Assembly (NCBI GenBank): GCA_002414185.1
Contig: DHYS01000005.1
Location: forward strand, 1-17,836
Length of the DNA: 17,836 nucleotides
Reading direction: 5' to 3'
From: Patescibacteria group bacterium UBA5124
Lineage (GTDB): Bacteria; Patescibacteriota; Gracilibacteria; Absconditabacterales; Absconditicoccaceae
The position numbers and the translations under genes were made by a program. Below, one piece after another: positions 1 through 8,595 of this stretch. How positions within the stretch are numbered: position 1 is the first letter of the stretch; every line of letters starts with the position of its first letter. The notes under the pieces are model-generated. The model had not been told where the DNA came from and did no database searches. It saw nothing but the letters and a program-made list of their open reading frames with translations.

Positions 1-13
1 GTGTACTGTTAGC

Positions 14-2275
14 TTATGCGCGATTTAGTGTTTTACTACTAGGACTTAGATTTAAAACTTTAGTTGAATTTTCTCATAGATCAGCAACATTGTCAAAATT
101 ATACATTATAAACAATCCTGAGTCTACAATATTTGCTAAAGACGTAGATATATCTGATGATCAAAATTCAAAACTAAGATTTTGAAGAGATCTTTTTTTG
201 ATATTAACACTTCCAGAAAAATAATTTGTATAAATCAATTCTGGATTTGTACCAGTCCATGTTAGTTCTGTCCATACTTCTCTATCTCATACTTCTTCAT
301 TTAAATTATAATCAGAAGGTTGTACTCAATAATAATAATAAAAATAAGGAATATAAAAAAAACTATAAGTATAAGAATTTTGTCGAGTTCATCGTGAATT
401 TGATGTGGCATTATAGTAATTGTAGTAGTAAGAACTAGTTGCAGTACTTATATTAGAGGTATTTGAATAAAATAGATTATTATAAATAGTTATATAAGAA
501 TTATAATCTGCATATATAGCGTATGTATTGTTGTTTAAAATATTATTATTAACAAAACATACGCTAGCTCCATATGTTGTAATAGCTCTAGTATTTCCTC
601 GAAATTTACTATCAAAAATATATATATAACTATTAGTTGTTGATGGATAGTATATTTGTAAACCATAACCACCTGAAAAAGATTTTATATTATGTATTGT
701 AGAATTAGTTGTTCATGAGAGCAGCATTCCAACACTATTTGCTGTGTGTGTAGATCAAACTCCATCATTTATGTTATTTATAGTTATATTATCTATAATT
801 ATATTAGATCTTCCATGGGCTACTATAGGAATGTTTTGTTCATATGTATATATAGTTATATTACCCTTTCCTATTAGAGCAGTACAATCTCATCAAAACG
901 ATATTCTGTTTATATCTAGTATATAATTTCAACTATTTAATATATATATCGTATTTGCATTTAATGTTCCTATAGTATCTGTACCAGGATTTATACTAAC
1001 TACTGATATAGATCAGGTATTACAAATACGACTATTCCAAAATTTAGTATAAACTGTTGTTTGTGTAGATCCTGTTCCGTCACCATAGAGGGCTCTAATA
1101 ACCGTACTAGTAGATAAAGGTTTTGACCAAAATGTGGGAGAAATAAGCATATTGGAATTATTCCAATTTATATTTCCTACAGCGAATATGGTAAAGTGGG
1201 ATGTGGTGAATTGCACGCTAGGTATTCCATTTATGTTTTGAATACGGGTGTTTGTATGATGTGTCCATGTTTGTCCATCTTGAGAAGAAAAGATAGTTAT
1301 ATTTTGATCTACCTCTAATTCTGGGAGGGGTATTGTGATAGTAGCATATCATGTTCAACCATTATTGTCTTTTATGAGAATTGTTTCTCCAGAATTACCT
1401 ACTTCTATGGTTTTTGAAATAAAATATCCATTTATTTCTGGATTTGATTGTATTGTTGGTGGTGCTATAATACCTTTGTAATCAGTTTGGTTTTCTGAAA
1501 CAAAAGTGGTATCTGTAGATAAATTTACTTGTATTTCATTTCCTGTAGAAGTATCTGAAGAAGAAATGTTTCAAGAACCTGTGGTGTCTACTCATACGAG
1601 AGTAATGTCTACTGGTAAGTTTCATCATGTGCTTAGTAAAAGAGCTTTGTCGGTTTTCCAAAATTTTTTTCAGAAAAATAATCATCTTTTTCACTCAATA
1701 GCATCATATTTTTTGAGAGTATTTTCTAAAGCATCTGTCTCTATATTGTTTATTGGAATGATTTTACCTGATCGGTATTCTTTTAGACTGTTTGAGTTGT
1801 TGTTTTTTGTTTTTTTTGTAGAGATGTCTTGTAGTTTTCTACTTTCAATCTTTTCTCTCATTTTCAATAATTCCGTATTTGATAGGTTTTTATTTGATAG
1901 TTTCTTATTTATTGTTCATGTATTTATTGTTCCCGTATTTGTTGTTTTATTAGACTCTAGTTTTTTGATAATTGATGGTAGTATAGAATTTGTTAGAGTA
2001 TTTCCAGTTGTTGTATTTCAAGAAATATTATCTCAAGAAATATTATCTCAAGAGCTTGTATCTATTGATTGAAATTGTGATACAGGAAGAATTGTAGACT
2101 CTTGTAGAGACTGAATTCGATCATTAAAATTAACTACTTCTGTAGTTTGCGCTAATAGAGTAGTTGGAATTAAATACAATCATATAATACATAGAAAAAT
2201 TTTTGTATACAAAAAACATCGGTATAACCTAATGTTTTTTGTGTGTTTTATGGTTTTCGAATGTATTTGCTTCAT
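14..2275 (-). CDS. Secreted surface protein with predicted right-handed beta-helix
   Basis: The reading frame is open for 753 residues only if UGA is Gly (about 25 in-frame UGA), and ends at TAA. The ATG at 2275 gives a basic N-terminus, then a hydrophobic stretch (IFLCIIGLYLIPTTLLA) followed by Q, a convincing signal peptide. After a Ser/Asn/Thr-rich region with short SGDNI repeats (near residues 75-90) comes a beta-rich segment (about 295-365, ending FTIFAVG). Next is a run of short turns (about 440-620) with patterns such as SNIIIDNITINNIND and NSYITIYNNLFYSN, typical of pectate-lyase/NosD-like beta-helix proteins. A Tyr-rich patch lies at about 614-650. The end (GLFIMYNFDNVADLGENS) looks like the start of a LamG/concanavalin-like domain that stops early. 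It is likely exported and exposed on the cell surface, perhaps for adhesion or carbohydrate binding. The function is not recognised. No Shine-Dalgarno motif is visible. Confidence 0.8.
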
Positions 2276-2298
2276 AACAACGAAAAATAAACGCTATC

Positions 2299-2326
2299 TT
2301 GATACAAAAATGAGCTTAAAAAGCAA
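2299..2326 (-). promoter_or_regulatory. Possible promoter of the beta-helix protein gene
   Basis: On the minus strand a TTGCTT (2326-2321) is followed after 16 bp by TATCAA (2304-2299). Both are weak matches to sigma70 hexamers. The inferred start of transcription would be about 17 nt before the ATG at 2275. The 16-bp spacing matches the other promoters in this window, which is the main reason for listing it. Confidence 0.25.
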
Positions 2327-2358
2327 TACAATTCAGACTTTTTTTCTTTTTTTTAGTC

Positions 2359-2386
2359 TTGTATTTGTTGTAAAAATGTATATAGT
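2359..2386 (+). promoter_or_regulatory. Probable promoter of the T9SS-domain protein gene
   Basis: TTGTAT (2359-2364), a 16-bp spacer and TATAGT (2381-2386) sit about 58 bp upstream of the ATG at 2444. The -10 matches the consensus in five of six positions and the -35 is weaker. It is placed in the 168-bp divergent gap that also holds a long T tract (2339-2354). Confidence 0.4.
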
Positions 2387-2443
2387 AGTGGTGCTTGCGA
2401 AGCTGATAATTAAAATTAGTAAAAAAACTAAATCTTATATGTT

Positions 2444-4132
2444 ATGAAACGAATAATTTTTTTGTTTATGAGCCTGTTGAGTTTTACATTCCAGGCTTTT
2501 TCTCAAGATACTGCGTCAGTTAAAAAACTGACTATTTTAGAGTTTGGTATATTAGGAAATGCTCGTTACCTGCCGAACTATTCTCCTACTGAGTTGTCTG
2601 CTGCTGATATTGTATCTTATGGATACTTGCCATCAGGCGATTCAGCTTGGATAAAGTACTCCGGGCAAACGTTCGCTAAGTCTTTTATGAATGAAGGTCA
2701 GTATTTTGGATTTAAAATTAGAACAGCAGTTCCTATAGTTAACTTGGCTGATACAGTTGCTGTTACAACACTTTTTCAAAGTAATACCTTTAATCTTGAA
2801 GGTAATTTTAAACTTATTAGTTCTGGATGTAATCTAGCTAAAGATACATTTTTTATGGAGCATAGGTTTTATATGCAAAATTTGGAAATTAATAGGTTTA
2901 ATACTGTTTTTGATAAATCTTTGAAATTTAAGCTGACCTTCACTGATGTTAATTCTTATTCTAAGGTATTTTGGTTTTATTTTGTGACTCGAAGTCCAAA
3001 ACATCTACTTAATGGTAGTATTGTGGGTAATGATTTGTTGCCTGATAGTTTAGGGTTTACAGATGAAACTTTACAAACAGATTCAACAACTCTTTGGCAT
3101 TTAAATAAAGAGGATAAACGAGAATTAGGAATGAATAGTAGACTTAAAAAATTTGATTTGAAAAAATATATTAAGGATTCTATTGGTTCTAATCTTGAGT
3201 TTGATTTGTTTTATTTAACAAAAGATTCTTCTGAATTTTATATGACAAAGTCTGGGGTTATAGATGCTGTTTTTGATACAGATAGTTTGAAAACACACTA
3301 TTTGGATTTAAAAGTAAAAGTTTCTTCTCCTTATATTAGTCGGGTTTTTGATTGGCCTCTAGCTTATTCATGGGCTGATTGGAAAAAACTTAATGGAGGA
3401 GCTGTAAATGCTGATACCTTTACCGTTAATGGGGATTTTAGAGTATATACATCGACTATTGTGCCTTATGAAAGTCCTGAAGATGCTATTACTATAGATT
3501 TTCAAGATTCTACATTAAATCCTGTAAAGATTCGTTCTCTAAATAGGACGGATTTTAATCCTATGATTGAATTTCCTGAACCTGGTGATTCGGTTTTTGC
3601 TATAGCAAAAGCAGTGTATAGTTGTACTCCTCAAGAAGTTGTCTTGACAGATACTATTGTTGGAGATACTATTGTTGTTTATCAGGCTCAGAGCTTTATG
3701 AAAAGTGCTCCTTTGCAAAAATCACCTACTCTTAAAGTAGCTAGTTCATCGAGAAATCTTGTTTTTGATTCTCAAGTTTTGAATATAAATGTTACTAAGA
3801 AGTCTGGTGAAAATGTAACTCCTATACGACCTACTGTTTATCGAGCAATCATTAAGGATACGATTGTAGTTAATCCTGTAAAGTATGTGACTACAGATAT
3901 TCCGCCTATTGAGACTAATGTGGAAGATTTTAAGCCAATTATCAATTATTTTGGTATTAAGATAACTGGTTATAAAGGTCCATATTCATTGGTTGATTTG
4001 AATGGTAGGGTAGTGCTTGTAGGAGTACTTCAAGATGATTCATCTATTAATATTTCTTCTTTATCTTCTGGTATTTATCTTCTGCGTATTGTAGAAAATG
4101 GTTATCCGAAGGTGATAAAATTCTCTAAGTAA
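2444..4132 (+). CDS. Secreted protein with C-terminal T9SS type A-like sorting domain
   Basis: This 562-residue protein starts with a clear signal peptide (MKRIIFLFMSLLSFTFQAFS, then Q). Its last ~55 residues match the pattern of the Bacteroidetes type IX secretion (Por) C-terminal sorting domain: a SLVDLNGRVVLVGVL strand pair, then SINISSLSSGIYLLRI and a final KVIKFSK. The body is beta-rich and Asp/Thr/Ser-rich, and I recognise no catalytic domain. In Bacteroidetes such a tail directs passage through the outer-membrane T9SS and surface attachment; whether that machinery exists here cannot be seen. All 28 Gly codons are GGN and none is UGA, unlike the neighbouring surface protein gene, where UGA supplies over 40% of Gly. 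This fits recent acquisition from a standard-code donor. The start ATG directly precedes the signal peptide. The gene ends at TAA, before a strong terminator. Confidence 0.85.
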   Translation: MKRIIFLFMSLLSFTFQAFSQDTASVKKLTILEFGILGNARYLPNYSPTELSAADIVSYGYLPSGDSAWIKYSGQTFAKSFMNEGQYFGFKIRTAVPIVNLADTVAVTTLFQSNTFNLEGNFKLISSGCNLAKDTFFMEHRFYMQNLEINRFNTVFDKSLKFKLTFTDVNSYSKVFWFYFVTRSPKHLLNGSIVGNDLLPDSLGFTDETLQTDSTTLWHLNKEDKRELGMNSRLKKFDLKKYIKDSIGSNLEFDLFYLTKDSSEFYMTKSGVIDAVFDTDSLKTHYLDLKVKVSSPYISRVFDWPLAYSWADWKKLNGGAVNADTFTVNGDFRVYTSTIVPYESPEDAITIDFQDSTLNPVKIRSLNRTDFNPMIEFPEPGDSVFAIAKAVYSCTPQEVVLTDTIVGDTIVVYQAQSFMKSAPLQKSPTLKVASSSRNLVFDSQVLNINVTKKSGENVTPIRPTVYRAIIKDTIVVNPVKYVTTDIPPIETNVEDFKPIINYFGIKITGYKGPYSLVDLNGRVVLVGVLQDDSSINISSLSSGIYLLRIVENGYPKVIKFSK

Positions 4133-4162
4133 AATCGCAAGCTATTTAGAGATATGTTTTTC

Positions 4163-4195
4163 AAAAAAAGCTGTGGTTTTTTTCCACAGCTTTTT
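4163..4195. terminator. Bidirectional intrinsic terminator
   Basis: A perfect 12-bp stem (AAAAAGCTGTGG with CCACAGCTTTTT) closes a 7-T loop. It has an A tract on one side and a T tract on the other. It lies between the convergent T9SS-domain gene (stop at 4132) and clpC (stop at 4203) and can serve both. Confidence 0.9.
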
Positions 4196-4202
4196 CTTAT
4201 AC

Positions 4203-6776
4203 TTATTTTTCTAAAATTCCTTTGATTATTTCTGGTTCTATGTGCTCTTGGATATATCTTTCGATAGGTCTAGCACCGTATTGTGGTTCATAGATTTTAT
4301 CGATCATTTCATTGATTTTCTTGTTGGTGTATTTTGGAAGTTTAAGTTCTGTATTAGATTCTCGTGCCTTGAGGAATTCATCCAATTTCTTTTTCATAAT
4401 TGCAGCAAGTGTAACCTTATCAAGGTGTCTAAATACAATTTTGTAATCAATTCTATTGATGAGTTCAGGAGAAAGATAATTTTTGAGTTCTTCCAATACT
4501 CTAGATTTGATATCTTGGAAATGGTGTTCGTCGATTTCAGATGCTTTGCTGATAGTACTAAATCAGATTGAAGTTTGTTTTTTGCTAAACTCTTCTGATC
4601 CAATATTTGATGTCATTACAATGATCGTACTCTTGAAATCTACTAGTCTTCCTTTGCTATCTTTCAGTTGTCCTTCATCAAGAATTTGAAGAAGAATATT
4701 GAGTACATCAGGTGATGATTTTTCTATTTCATCGAAAAGAATCACTGAATAAGGTTTTCTTCTTACTGCTTCAGTAAGATTTCCTCCTTCATCGTATCCT
4801 ACATATCCTGCTGGAGAACCAATAAGTTTTGAAACAGAATATTTTTCCATAAATTCTGACATATCAAATCTAATCATAGCTTGTTCATCTCCAAAATATT
4901 CTTTAGCGATAAGTTTTGCTAGGTATGTTTTACCAACTCCACTAGGTCCTAGGAATAAGAATGACCCCATTGGTCTATTTTTGTTGATAACAGATAGTCT
5001 GCTTCTTGTAAGGGTTTTTACGATAGCATCAACAGCTTCATTTTGTCCTATGATATTTGATTTGAGTGTTTCATCTAATCTTCTGAGTTTTGCTAATTCT
5101 GTTTCATTAACGACATTAGCAGGAATTCCAAGCTTTTCAGCTAAAACTACTCCAATATCTTCCTTGGAAATAGTAGGTCTGAGGTGAGTAGGAATATTTT
5201 TTTGGTTTCTCATAAGAAGCATTTCTTTTTTGATTTCTTCTTCTTTTTCTTTGAGTTCTGCAGCTCCAAAGTAGTCTTGTTTTTCTATAGCATCTTCGAT
5301 GTCTTTTTGGATATCTTGGATATCTGTTTCACGTTGTTTGTAGTTTTCATCGTGTTCTAGTTTGGCCGTCATTGTTGATTTTTTGGCACATGCTTCATCG
5401 ATAAGATCGAGAGCTTTATCGGGAAGATGTTTGTTGAGAATATATCTTTGACTGAGAGTAATAGCATATTCTATACTTTGATCATCGATTTGTACTCCAT
5501 GGAAGTCTTCGTATGTAGTTTTGAGTCCGCTAAGAATGTGTTTTGCAGTATCGTGATCTGGTTCATTGATAACTACTTCTTGAAATCTTCTCTTGAGGGC
5601 GGCATCTTTTTCGATGTGTTTTTGATATTCATTGAATGTAGTAGCTCAAATAAGTTTGATCTTACCTCTAGAAAGTAAAGGTTTAATCATTTGAGCAGCA
5701 TCATTATTTTCTTGTCCTCCAGCTCCTATGATTGTGTGGATTTCATCAATAAAAAGAATGATATTGTTTGTAGGATCCATAGCTTCTTCGAGGATTGATT
5801 TCATTCTTGCTTCAAATTCTCATCTATATTTGGTTCCAGCAACGAGTGTTCCCATATCTAATAGGAAAATTCTTTTGTTCTTGAGTTTTTCAGGAACTTC
5901 ATTTCTTGCTATTTTTTGAGCTAATCCTTCTACAACGGCAGTTTTACCAACTCCAGCTTCTCCTATAAGGAGGGGATTGTTTTTGTTTTTTCTTAATAAT
6001 GTATAAATAATTTGATTGATTTCACTTTCTCTACCGATAATAGGATCAATCATTCCATCTTGAACTTCTTTGGTAAGATCTGTACCAAAGTATTCTATAG
6101 TCATTTTCTTTTCTTCTTTTTTGTTTGCTACTTTGGTATTGTTTTCTCCAATAGTAGTTTCGTTTTTATCCATAACGTCTTTGTCTATATTATCTAATAA
6201 CATATCAATATGTTCTAGATCATTGATGTTTTTGATGTCCATAATTTCTATATTTTTGGTAGGTAAATGTAACTTTTTGAAAAGTTTATCCAAAATTTCC
6301 AAAAAAGCAAACATCCCTTGTTGAGAAACTATAGGGTTTTGTGATAATATTTTGCAGTTCTTATTTATCTTTTTGAGGTCTATGTTATGGGTAGAAAGAT
6401 ATTTTCTTAATCAAATAGACAAATGTCATAAACTAATATGAAATAGTGTTATAATATCTATTTTTTGATCTCCATTGTTTACATATTTTTTAATTTGTGT
6501 ATAGATGTTTTTTTGGAATGGTAAGTGTGTTGTTTGAATAACTTGTTTGGTTGTTGTATTGATATATTTTTGATCTAAATAGCTATCTAATTCATTGATT
6601 TGAATAATGTGTAATGTACTGCAGAAAATGTCAAAGATATCCGATGTTTTCATAAAATTGTAGATCCCAAAAAAAAGATCGTCTCATGAAATTGTTTTAT
6701 GTCTTTTTTTTAGAGCAAAATTGTTGGCGTATGTCAGACTTGTAGTTGCGTGTGTTGTAAGGATTTCAGTATTCAT
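4203..6776 (-). CDS. clpC: ClpC-type AAA+ unfoldase (ATPase of the Clp protease)
   Basis: This 857-residue protein unfolds substrates and feeds them to ClpP. Domains in order: a divergent double Clp-N repeat (about 1-150; ILTTHATTSLTYANNFALKK); a charged linker (about 165-225); D1 with Walker A GEAGVGKT (262-269), Walker B LFIDEIHT and the LIGATT sensor; a UVR-like middle segment (EKQDYFGAAELKEKEEEIKK); D2 with GPSGVGKT (610-617) and LFDEIEKS; and a C-terminal small domain with ELINRIDYKIVF and YGARPIERYIQ. A ClpP-contact loop I-G-F is at 737-739. Six UGA codons are read as Gly, including those in YRGEF, LIGATT and IGF, where family members have Gly. The first ATG after an upstream in-frame TAG (6807-6809) is at 6776. 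The UVR motif and IGF loop favour ClpC over ClpB. No CtsR or CIRCE operator is visible upstream. A weak TTGAAA-N16-TAATCT lies at 6851-6824. Confidence 0.93.
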
Positions 6777-6927
6777 AAAGTGTTTCGTAGATATAGTAAA
6801 TATAGTCTATTCTGTGGGATTTAAGATTATCTTTTTTTGGAAAGATTTCAATCTGATTTTTTGTATTCATGTTGATTTATTTTACTAGTAAAAAATTTCT
6901 TTACAACAAAAACTATTTTCTTACAAA

Positions 6928-6936
6928 TGTTATAAT
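6928..6936 (+). promoter_or_regulatory. Extended -10 promoter of alr
   Basis: TGT followed by TATAAT gives a perfect extended -10 element, 21 nt before the alr ATG. No good -35 lies at 16-18 bp, which is usual for extended -10 promoters. Transcription would start near 6943, leaving a very short leader. Confidence 0.55.
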
Positions 6937-6957
6937 TTTATTTATTTTTTGATTCGT

Positions 6958-8130
6958 ATGTTTGATCGAATAAAGTCATTGTTTCGTCCTCGTTTGTATC
7001 CTATGAATTCAATAGGTATTCATAAAAAACATATTTTGCGTAACTTATCTTATTTGCAATGATTTCAAGAACATTCTGTTTTGTTTCCTGTATTGAAATC
7101 TAATGCTTATGGACATGGAATCAAGGAAATGACTAAAATCTTATCTAGATTTGATACGCCATATTTGGTAGTTGATAGTTTTCCAGAATACCAAATAGTA
7201 AAAAAATATTCTGATAAAAATATTCTTATTATAGGAGAAACGTTACCTGATAATTATTCGAAATTTGATCTAAAAAGAACAACGTTTGCTGTGTATAATA
7301 TTGATACTATCAAGGCTTTGTGAAAATTTAGAAAAAAAGTTACTGTACATCTTTTTTTGAATACAGGAATGAATAGAGAGTGAATAGATCAAGATCAATT
7401 GTCTGAAGTATTAGAAACTTTGAAACAATATAAACATATCTATGTAGAGTGAGTAATGTCTCATCTGTATAATGCAGATGGAATAGAAGAAATTAGTGAT
7501 CTAGATAAAGATATTGGTTGAGAAAAAACGAGTGTAGAAAAGCAAATAGAAGTATTTAAAAAAATGTACTATCAGATTTTGGAATATGGATATGCTCCTG
7601 TTTGGAGACATATAGGAAATAGTGCATGAATTTTTAGAATAAAAGAAGACTTTTTTAATGCATGGAGACCTGGTCTTGCAATGTATGGATATAATCCTTT
7701 TGATGAAGAAGATGCTTCTTATGATTTAGGTAAAAAACTTAAGCCCGCGCTATCTGTTTCTTCTAAGATTATTTCTCTTCATGAGGTATGGCCTGGTGAA
7801 GGGGTAAGTTATGGTCATAAGTATACTTTTGGTGATAGAGAAATTGTGGGGACAGTTCCTTTTGGATATGCAGAGTGATTTCCTAGAACTGCTTCTGGAA
7901 AAATATTTTTTACTATAGGTAAGAAAAAATTTCAACAAATTTGAACTATTTGTATGAATTTGTGTTCTTTTTTGTGAAAGGATTGATTTGCTATAGGTGA
8001 TGAAATAGAATTGATTTCTTGTGATTCAGATGCACAAAATTCTCTTTATGCTTTAGCTAAAGCTTCTGATACCATAGTGTATGAGTGTTTGGTAAGACTA
8101 GATAAGGGAATGAGAAGAGAAATTGTTTAG
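6958..8130 (+). CDS. alr: Alanine racemase
   Basis: A PLP enzyme converting L-Ala to D-Ala for peptidoglycan. The 390-residue product has the PLP-lysine motif PVLKSNAYGHG (Lys47), NTGMNREG, SHLYNAD, RHIGNSAG, RPGLAMYG, the catalytic-tyrosine motif GVSYGHKYTF (Tyr285), VGTVPFGYAEGFPR and a C-terminal TIVYE. Ten in-frame UGA codons are read as Gly, including in NREG, NSAG and YAEGFPR, where Alr proteins carry Gly. The N-terminal leader (MFDRIKSLFRPRLYPMNS) is longer than in classical Alr, but it is in frame behind a good -10 element, so I keep the ATG at 6958; ATG 7003 is the alternative. The usual GRxCMDQ motif is GTICMNL here (Arg to Thr, Asp to Asn), so the active-site periphery is atypical. 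The gene ends at TAG, converging on the small minus-strand gene. Confidence 0.93.
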
Positions 8131-8131
8131 A

Positions 8132-8344
8132 TTATCAATTTTTATGTTCTTTGTATCGTTTTTTGAATTCGATATAAAGTTTTTTGTATTTGTTGTATTG
8201 TTCTAATAAGTGTTCATAAATTTGTATTGCATGTTTTCTAAGAAATTCATTGATTTCGTATTTTGAGTCTGCAAGAAAAGAAAATCATATTATGATGTTT
8301 AGTAAGAAATCATTTATTTTTTTTTCAGTTTTTTCTATTTTCAT
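8132..8344 (-). CDS. Small charged hypothetical protein
   Basis: A 70-residue frame, open only with UGA as Gly (two UGA, one directly before the final TAA). It starts MKIEKTEKKINDFLLN and has a short hydrophobic patch (LLNIIIGFSFLA), then a Lys/Tyr/Glu-rich helical tail (YEHLLEQYNKYKKLYIEF). It resembles no family I know. It lies downstream of tRNA-Val on the same strand with no terminator between them, so it may share that transcript. Its stop codon is one base from the alr stop on the other strand. It could be a chance frame in AT-rich DNA, but the helical heptad-like composition and a clean ATG argue for a real gene. Confidence 0.5.
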
Positions 8345-8378
8345 ATACAGGTTGGATAAGTTGATAGATATTGGTTAA

Positions 8379-8452
8379 TGGGTGGTAGTGGACTCGAACC
8401 ACTGACCTTTTGCACGTCAAGCAAACGCTCTAGCCAACTGAGCTAATCACCC
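8379..8452 (-). tRNA. tRNA-Val (anticodon GAC)
   Basis: The minus strand folds as a full cloverleaf: acceptor GGGTGAT with ACCACCC, D-arm GCTC/GAGC, anticodon stem TTTGC/GCAAA with loop TTGACGT, and T-arm AGTGG/CCACT with loop TTCGAGT. The anticodon GAC (8418-8416) reads Val codons GUC and GUU. The acceptor stem has one A-C mismatch at the sixth pair. CCA is not encoded, so it must be added after transcription. Confidence 0.95.
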
Positions 8453-8467
8453 TAATAATTAGCTGTT

Positions 8468-8495
8468 AATATATGTAAGCGTATCTTTATATCAA
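8468..8495 (-). promoter_or_regulatory. Promoter of tRNA-Val
   Basis: On the minus strand TTGATA (8495-8490), a 16-bp spacer and TATATT (8473-8468) lie just upstream of the tRNA. The predicted start near 8461 gives a leader of about ten bases. Confidence 0.55.
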
Positions 8496-8520
8496 GTGTT
8501 TTTATTTTTTGTTTTTTGTC

Positions 8521-8548
8521 TTGAAAATGTTTACTAGATACGTATATT
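8521..8548 (+). promoter_or_regulatory. Promoter of pflB
   Basis: TTGAAA (8521-8526), a 16-bp spacer and TATATT (8543-8548) match sigma70 hexamers well. They leave a leader of roughly 40 nt before the ATG at 8596. No Shine-Dalgarno motif lies in that leader. No Fnr- or ArcA-like site is evident. Confidence 0.55.
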
Positions 8549-8595
8549 TCTTTCCTCTGATTTTCAGATTTTTTAGCTCCTAAATATACTATGTG

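Noticed and set aside
1506..2072. Long hydrophobic plus-strand frame of 188 codons
   Set aside because: It is the antisense of the Ser/Asn/Thr-rich part of the minus-strand surface protein. The minus frame is continuous with a signal peptide and shows the beta-helix pattern.
2336..2359. AGACT-N14-AGTCT inverted repeat around a T tract
   Set aside because: Short 5-bp arms with a long homopolymer loop are expected by chance in such AT-rich DNA. It is not credible as a terminator in a divergent gap.
2232..2447. Plus-strand 71-codon frame in the divergent gap
   Set aside because: It overlaps the start of the minus-strand gene and the promoter of the next gene, and its composition comes from T-rich DNA.
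4242..6324. Several plus-strand frames opposite clpC
   Set aside because: All are shadows of the clpC coding strand, which has full domain support.
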